From an uncultured Eubacteriales bacterium (GTDB lineage: Bacteria > Bacillota > Clostridia > Oscillospirales > CAG-382): a stretch of DNA of 10,901 nucleotides. Of this stretch, positions 8,348-10,901 are shown one piece after another. The notes under the pieces are model-generated. The model did no database searches. It saw only the letters and a program-made list of their open reading frames with translations, and was not told where the DNA came from. The position numbers and the translations under genes are program-made. Position 1 is the stretch's first letter. Each line of letters opens with the position of its first letter. The stretch covers positions 1-10,901 of the forward strand of contig USHI01000036.1 of assembly GCA_900554405.1 (NCBI GenBank), read 5' to 3'.

Positions 8348-8432
8348 GGATTAGGGGTGCTTCCCGCAGGAGCGGGCGGCTGAGAATATACCCTTGAACC
8401 TGATGCGGGTAATGCCGCCGTAGGGAGGATCC
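8348..8432 (+). promoter_or_regulatory. TPP (THI-element) riboswitch aptamer
   Basis: The sequence carries the THI-box core in order: GGGGTGCT (8354-8361), GGCTGAGA (8378-8385), ACCCTTGAACCTGAT (8390-8404), GGGTAATGCC (8407-8416) and CGTAGGG (8419-8425). The stems close as expected: P1 GGAT 8348-8351 with ATCC 8429-8432, P2 GGGT 8355-8358 with ACCC 8390-8393, P3 CCCGC 8363-8367 with GCGGG 8372-8376 around an AGGA loop, and GCGG 8405-8408 with CCGC 8415-8418 in P4/P5. CTGAGA is the known pyrimidine-binding turn and CGTAGGG lies in the diphosphate-binding arm. It sits directly in front of thiT, a thiamine transporter gene, which is a classic target. High thiamine diphosphate should lower thiT expression. 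Confidence 0.97.
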
Positions 8433-8456
8433 ACTTTGACCGGGAATCTGCGTTTT

Positions 8457-8503
8457 TCCTTCCTTTACGGCGATATTATATATATCTATCCAAACCGAAA
8501 GGA
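8457..8503 (+). promoter_or_regulatory. Expression platform: thiT Shine-Dalgarno sequestering stem
   Basis: The thiT ribosome site GAAAGGA (8497-8503) can pair with an upstream strand. TCCTTT 8461-8466 pairs with AAAGGA 8498-8503, and CGG 8468-8470 with CCG 8495-8497, with A8467 bulged and an AT-rich loop at 8471-8494. A competing pairing exists: AGGGAGGA 8422-8429, which is part of the aptamer's ligand arm and P1, can pair with TCCTTCCT 8457-8464 (8 bp including one G-U). The two are mutually exclusive. With TPP bound the aptamer would hold 8422-8429 and let the sequestering stem form; without TPP the ribosome site would be free. No convincing terminator stem precedes the TTTTT at 8453-8457, so translational control is favoured. 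The pairings are seen; the mechanism is inferred. Confidence 0.65.
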
Positions 8504-8511
8504 AACTAAAA

Positions 8512-9072
8512 ATGGAAAAAACAAAACAAAAAGAGGCGCTTCGTGCGCTGTGTGAAACGGCTGTCATGGTCGCGCTTGCCGTGGCGCTCAGCTTTGTTAA
8601 AGTTGATCTTTGGGCGCAGGGCGGATCACTCAACCTTGTAATGATCCCGATAATCATTGTCGGTTATCGCCGCGGGTGGCAGTGGTCGATCCCCGCGGGG
8701 CTTGCGTTCGGGCTTATCAAATGCGCCATGGGCGAAGGCTTCTCCTACGGCTTTGCCTCCGTGATGCTGGATTATGTGCTGGCTTACGGTGCTGTCGGTC
8801 TTGCCGGCTTCTTCAAGGGCGCAAAGCACGGCATGGCAATCGGCTCGGTTGTCGGCTCCGCGGCAAGATTTCTCGTGCATTTCGCAAGCGGTATAACGAT
8901 CTATCGTATCGGTATCGGCGAAAGCGTGGAGCTGTTCGGCAAAACCTACGGCAGCGATGCCGCAGTGCTTTACTCGATCGTATACAACGGCAGCTATATG
9001 CTCGTTAATATGATTGTTGCCGTTGTTGTTTCGCTGCTTATCGAAAAGGCAATTTCGCGCATACCCAAATAA
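8512..9072 (+). CDS. thiT: Thiamine transporter S component of ECF transporter
   Basis: This 186-residue integral membrane protein binds thiamine and, with the shared EcfA/EcfA'/EcfT module encoded elsewhere, imports it. The family pattern is clear: WAQGGSLNLVMIPII (34-48), YRRGW (52-56), LDYVLAYG (86-93), RFLVHFASG (119-127) and Y154...YNG (158-160). Trp34, His123, Tyr154 and Asn159 line up with thiamine-contacting residues known in Lactococcus lactis ThiT; that alignment was made by eye. The length matches the family at about 180-190 residues, with roughly six hydrophobic segments. ATG8512 is preceded by GAAAGGA at 8497-8503, which is also the element masked by the riboswitch platform. No other thiamine genes are seen nearby. 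Confidence 0.95.
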   Translation: MEKTKQKEALRALCETAVMVALAVALSFVKVDLWAQGGSLNLVMIPIIIVGYRRGWQWSIPAGLAFGLIKCAMGEGFSYGFASVMLDYVLAYGAVGLAGFFKGAKHGMAIGSVVGSAARFLVHFASGITIYRIGIGESVELFGKTYGSDAAVLYSIVYNGSYMLVNMIVAVVVSLLIEKAISRIPK

Positions 9073-9118
9073 AGGCGGTTTGAACGCCGCGGTCACACCG
9101 GAAAAGGAGTAAAAGCTT

Positions 9119-9829
9119 ATGTACTACGGATATCTCGGGTATCTTCTGTTCATGCTTCCCGCGCTGCTGCTCGGGCTGTATGCTCAGATAATGGTCAAGG
9201 TCAATTACAGCCGGTATTCGAAGGTCATTTCGCGTTCCGGTCTGACAGGCAGGGAAGCTGCCGAAAGAGTTCTGCAAATGAACGGCGTGGGCGGAGTGCG
9301 CATCGGCAGGGTCGGCGGCACGCTTACCGACCATTACGACCCGCGAAGCAACAGCATAAACCTTTCGCAGGGGGTTTACGACTCCGCGACGGTCGCCGCT
9401 ATAGGCGTTGCCGCGCACGAGGCGGGCCATGCCGTCCAGTATGCGAAAAATTATGCACCGATCAAGCTGCGTATGGCGATAATCCCGGTTTGCAATATCG
9501 GCACGCGGCTCGGTCCTTTGCTTATAATACTCGGCTTCTTCCTTTCCTACATGGCGGAATCGATGATAACCGTCGGCAACACACTGTATTTTATCGGGCT
9601 CATACTGTTCTGCACCGTGGCGCTGTTCCAGCTTGTCACGCTGCCGGTGGAGCTGGATGCCTCACGCCGCGCGCTGAAGGCGCTTTCGGGCGGTGTGATG
9701 GAAAAAAGCGAGCTGCCCGGGGTGCGCAAGGTGCTCACCGCCGCGGCGCTCACATATGTTGCGGCGCTTGTCAGCGCGGTGATGCAGGTAATCTACTATG
9801 CCTCACGCTACCGCCCGCGGGAAAAATAA
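9119..9829 (+). CDS. yugP: YugP-type membrane zinc metallopeptidase
   Basis: This 236-residue membrane protein of the Zn_peptidase_2 (YugP) family carries the zinc motif HEAGH (100-104) in AAHEAGHAVQ, with catalytic Glu101. Glu179 in LPVELDASRRA is the likely third zinc ligand. The segments GGTLTDHYDPRSNSINLS (66-83) and VYDSATVAAIGVAAHE are typical of the family. Hydrophobic segments lie at about 5-24, 117-145, 150-175 and 205-227, so the active site is at the membrane. ATG9119 has an AAAAGGAG ribosome site at 9102-9109. It follows thiT by 46 bases and may share its transcript. Its substrate is not known, and no functional link to thiamine uptake is evident. The length agrees with the family (about 225-235). 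Confidence 0.92.
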   Translation: MYYGYLGYLLFMLPALLLGLYAQIMVKVNYSRYSKVISRSGLTGREAAERVLQMNGVGGVRIGRVGGTLTDHYDPRSNSINLSQGVYDSATVAAIGVAAHEAGHAVQYAKNYAPIKLRMAIIPVCNIGTRLGPLLIILGFFLSYMAESMITVGNTLYFIGLILFCTVALFQLVTLPVELDASRRALKALSGGVMEKSELPGVRKVLTAAALTYVAALVSAVMQVIYYASRYRPREK

Positions 9830-9844
9830 CGATATGTGCCCCAC

Positions 9845-9886
9845 CCCGCCCGGGCGCGGCACAATATATTGCGGGGGCGGGATTTT
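9845..9886 (+). terminator. Probable intrinsic terminator after the yugP-like gene
   Basis: CCCGCCC 9845-9851 pairs perfectly with GGGCGGG 9875-9881, seven G-C pairs, followed by TTTT at 9883-9886. The loop is large but can add CGC 9855-9857 with GCG 9871-9873 and contains the palindrome CAATATATTG (9862-9871). A second possible outer pairing, GTGCC 9836-9840 with GGCAC 9858-9862, would compete with it. The T run is short, so termination may be incomplete. The position between the yugP-like stop and the next promoter supports the call. Confidence 0.55.
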
Positions 9887-9909
9887 CCACGCAAAATGCG
9901 CAAAAACAC

Positions 9910-9938
9910 TTGATTTTGTGCAAAACCCGTGATATAAT
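9910..9938 (+). promoter_or_regulatory. Sigma-A promoter for rplS
   Basis: The -35 TTGATT (9910-9915) and the consensus -10 TATAAT (9933-9938) are separated by exactly 17 bases, with an extended -10 TG at 9930-9931. Transcription should start near 9945, giving a leader of about 60 bases before rplS. Upstream DNA is A-rich with GCAAAA at 9891 and 9900, like an UP element, which would suit a ribosomal protein gene. This is the clearest promoter in the window. Confidence 0.85.
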
Positions 9939-9944
9939 CAGTTG

Positions 9945-10006
9945 TTAAAACTCGGCGGTCCTCTGTCGCTCGCATGAACGCCGAAGAAATACGGAGGTAA
10001 AACGCT
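9945..10006 (+). promoter_or_regulatory. rplS 5' leader with hairpin, possible L19 leader
   Basis: The predicted leader contains a stem TCGGCG 9952-9957 with CGCCGA 9979-9984 (6 perfect bp, 21-base loop), followed by the strong ribosome site GGAGGT (9993-9998). Firmicutes rplS genes often carry a conserved L19 leader thought to mediate feedback by L19. The position and compact stem fit, but I cannot confirm the consensus by eye. The ribosome site is outside the stem. Confidence 0.45.
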
Positions 10007-10348
10007 TTGGATATGCTTAAAGCTTTTACAGAAGAGCAGTTGAAAAAGGAGGTTCCTCAGTTCAACATCGGCGATACCGTAAAGGTATACCAGAGAATAG
10101 TTGAAGGAACCAGAGTCAGGACCCAGATCTTCGAAGGTACCGTTATCGCGAAGAAGAACGGCGGCATTTCCGAATCCTTCACCGTAAGGCGTGTTTCCTA
10201 CGGCGTCGGCACGGAAAAGACCTTTCCGATCCATTCCCCGAACGTTCAGTCTGTCGAAGTCGTCAGAGCAGGTAAGGTTCGCCGCGCGAAGCTTTACTAT
10301 CTCCGCGACAGAGTCGGCAAGAACGCCAAGGTCAAGGAAAAAATCTAA
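10007..10348 (+). CDS. rplS: 50S ribosomal protein L19
   Basis: This 113-residue protein matches bL19 throughout: EEQLKKEVPQFNIGDTVKV (9-27), VEGTRVRTQIFEGTVI (32-47), GGISESFTVRRVSYGVG (52-68), EKTFPIHSP (70-78), and VRAGKVRRAKLYYLRD (86-101). L19 sits at the 30S-50S interface and contacts 23S rRNA. The start is most likely TTG10007: GGAGGT at 9993-9998 is 8 bases upstream, whereas the in-frame ATG at 10013 is 14 bases away. With TTG the N-terminal length is about that of Bacillus L19. It has its own promoter and a terminator downstream. Its neighbour lepB matches the frequent Firmicutes order rplS-lepB. Confidence 0.97.
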   Translation: MDMLKAFTEEQLKKEVPQFNIGDTVKVYQRIVEGTRVRTQIFEGTVIAKKNGGISESFTVRRVSYGVGTEKTFPIHSPNVQSVEVVRAGKVRRAKLYYLRDRVGKNAKVKEKI

Positions 10349-10360
10349 GTCGGCTCGCCA

Positions 10361-10398
10361 GGCAAAGGCGGACGGCGATCGAAACGGCTGCTTTTGCC
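10361..10398 (+). other. Hairpin between rplS and the terminator
   Basis: GGCAAAGGC 10361-10369 pairs with GCTTTTGCC 10390-10398 (9 bp, one G-U). No T run follows, so it is not itself a terminator. It ends only three bases before the terminator stem. Its 5' strand (10362-10370) is also complementary to 10422-10431, the 3' arm and first T run of the terminator, with one bulge. Its role is unknown; it could block 3' exonucleases or influence readthrough into lepB. Confidence 0.5.
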
Positions 10399-10401
10399 CT
10401 C

Positions 10402-10436
10402 GGCGTCTGCGTAAGTGCAGACGCCTTTTGCTTTTT
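10402..10436 (+). terminator. Intrinsic terminator after rplS
   Basis: GGCGTCTGC 10402-10410 and GCAGACGCC 10417-10425 form a perfect 9-bp GC-rich stem with the six-base loop GTAAGT. TTTTGCTTTTTATT follows from 10426. It lies 54 bases after the rplS stop and ends about 33 bases before lepB, so lepB depends either on readthrough or on a promoter squeezed into 10426-10469, where I see no convincing one. Confidence 0.9.
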
Positions 10437-10469
10437 ATTCGATAAATCACTATTTCAGGCGGTAACGGA

Positions 10470-10901
10470 ATGAACGAAAACAACGAAACGAACACCACCC
10501 CGCTCCGGGAACAGCCCGAACAGCCGGCTCCGCCCGCGGGCGGCAGCGAGCCGGAAGCGCCCGTGCGCGAGCGTAAGGTGAGCACGTCCAAACGCGTAAT
10601 GCGCGCCGTTTTCGATTATGCGGAAACCTTTGCATACGCGCTGCTCACGATGATGATACTGTTCCTGTTTGTTTTCCGGCTTGTCACGGTGGACGGGCAT
10701 TCCATGCTCGAAACGCTTCACGACGGCGACCGGCTTATAGTTTCCGGAATGTTTTATACCCCGAAAACGGGGGATATAGTCGTGATACAGCCGGATTCGC
10801 ACCGCCTTTCGGATGAACCGATAATCAAACGCGTTATCGCCGTGGGCGGTCAGACGGTGCGGATAGATTACGAAAAATGGGAAGTTTATGTGGACGGTGT
10901 C
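10470..10901 (+). CDS. lepB: Type I signal peptidase, N-terminal part (runs off window)
   Basis: The first 144 codons of a membrane-bound S26 signal peptidase are present, with no stop before the window ends. It cleaves signal peptides from exported proteins on the outer face of the membrane. Box B holds the catalytic Ser78 (VDGHSMLETL, 74-83) and box D the catalytic Lys120 (IIKRVIAVGG, 118-127). One membrane helix spans about 53-72. Before it lies a hydrophilic cytoplasmic N-terminus of about 45 residues, rich in Glu, Pro and Asn (NENNETNTTP, EQPEQPAPPAGG), which is longer than in Bacillus SipS. The ribosome site before ATG10470 is weak (AGGCGG around 10457-10462). Gene order rplS-lepB is conserved in many Firmicutes. 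Confidence 0.93.
   Translation, partial: MNENNETNTTPLREQPEQPAPPAGGSEPEAPVRERKVSTSKRVMRAVFDYAETFAYALLTMMILFLFVFRLVTVDGHSMLETLHDGDRLIVSGMFYTPKTGDIVVIQPDSHRLSDEPIIKRVIAVGGQTVRIDYEKWEVYVDGV

Noticed and set aside
8427..8460. Intrinsic terminator in the TPP riboswitch platform
   Set aside because: TTTTT at 8453-8457 is present, but no stable GC-rich stem directly precedes it. GGATCC at 8427-8432 is a short palindrome whose halves belong to P1.
1..10901. Mobile elements, CRISPR arrays, tRNA or rRNA genes
   Set aside because: No transposase or integrase motifs, regularly spaced repeats, tRNA-like cloverleaf or rRNA signatures were seen. Gene order and composition look uniform throughout.

Overview
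The window is a GC-rich bacterial chromosomal segment with every recognised gene on the + strand. The gene content and order (hisS-aspS, a TPP riboswitch in front of the ECF-type transporter thiT, a YugP-type membrane peptidase, and rplS followed by lepB) fit a Gram-positive anaerobe of the class Clostridia. The relatively high GC suggests an Oscillospiraceae-like gut lineage, but this is inference from gene families and order, not a taxonomic assignment.

Region 1 (1-1950) is translation. It holds the last 41 codons of hisS and then aspS. The aspS reading frame is broken by a surplus of exactly 19 bases at about 1371-1395, between two ATGCTT copies. Removing 19 bases restores a 587-residue bacterial AspRS with class II motifs 1, 2 and 3, so this is either a fresh frameshift or an assembly error.

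Region 2 (1957-8344) is a tightly packed operon of five genes. They are an ABC ATPase, an ABC-2 permease, a GldG-like membrane-anchored protein, a large DUF4340-like membrane-anchored protein and a small lipoprotein. The first three resemble the GldA/GldF/GldG ABC module known from gliding Bacteroidetes, which is also widespread in non-gliding bacteria. The DUF4340-like protein seems to carry two related halves with a discoidin-like beta-sandwich between them. The lipoprotein matches no family I recognise. Together they look like an ABC machine with a large extracytoplasmic part of unknown substrate, and this is the most novel content of the window.

Region 3 (8348-9829) starts with a clear TPP riboswitch only three bases after the lipoprotein stop. 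It controls thiT, the thiamine-binding S component of an ECF transporter. A 9-bp stem with one bulge can hide the thiT Shine-Dalgarno sequence. A competing 8-bp pairing with the 3' part of the aptamer could release it, so the switch probably works at translation. A YugP-like zinc metallopeptidase gene follows, and then a probable terminator.

Region 4 (9830-10901) contains a strong sigma-A promoter (extended -10, 17-bp spacer, A-rich upstream DNA), a short hairpin leader, rplS (ribosomal protein L19, probably starting at TTG), two consecutive hairpins of which the second is a good intrinsic terminator, and the first 144 codons of lepB (type I signal peptidase), which runs off the end. No mobile elements, CRISPR arrays, tRNA or rRNA genes were seen. 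No stretch over 300 bases lacks a gene.
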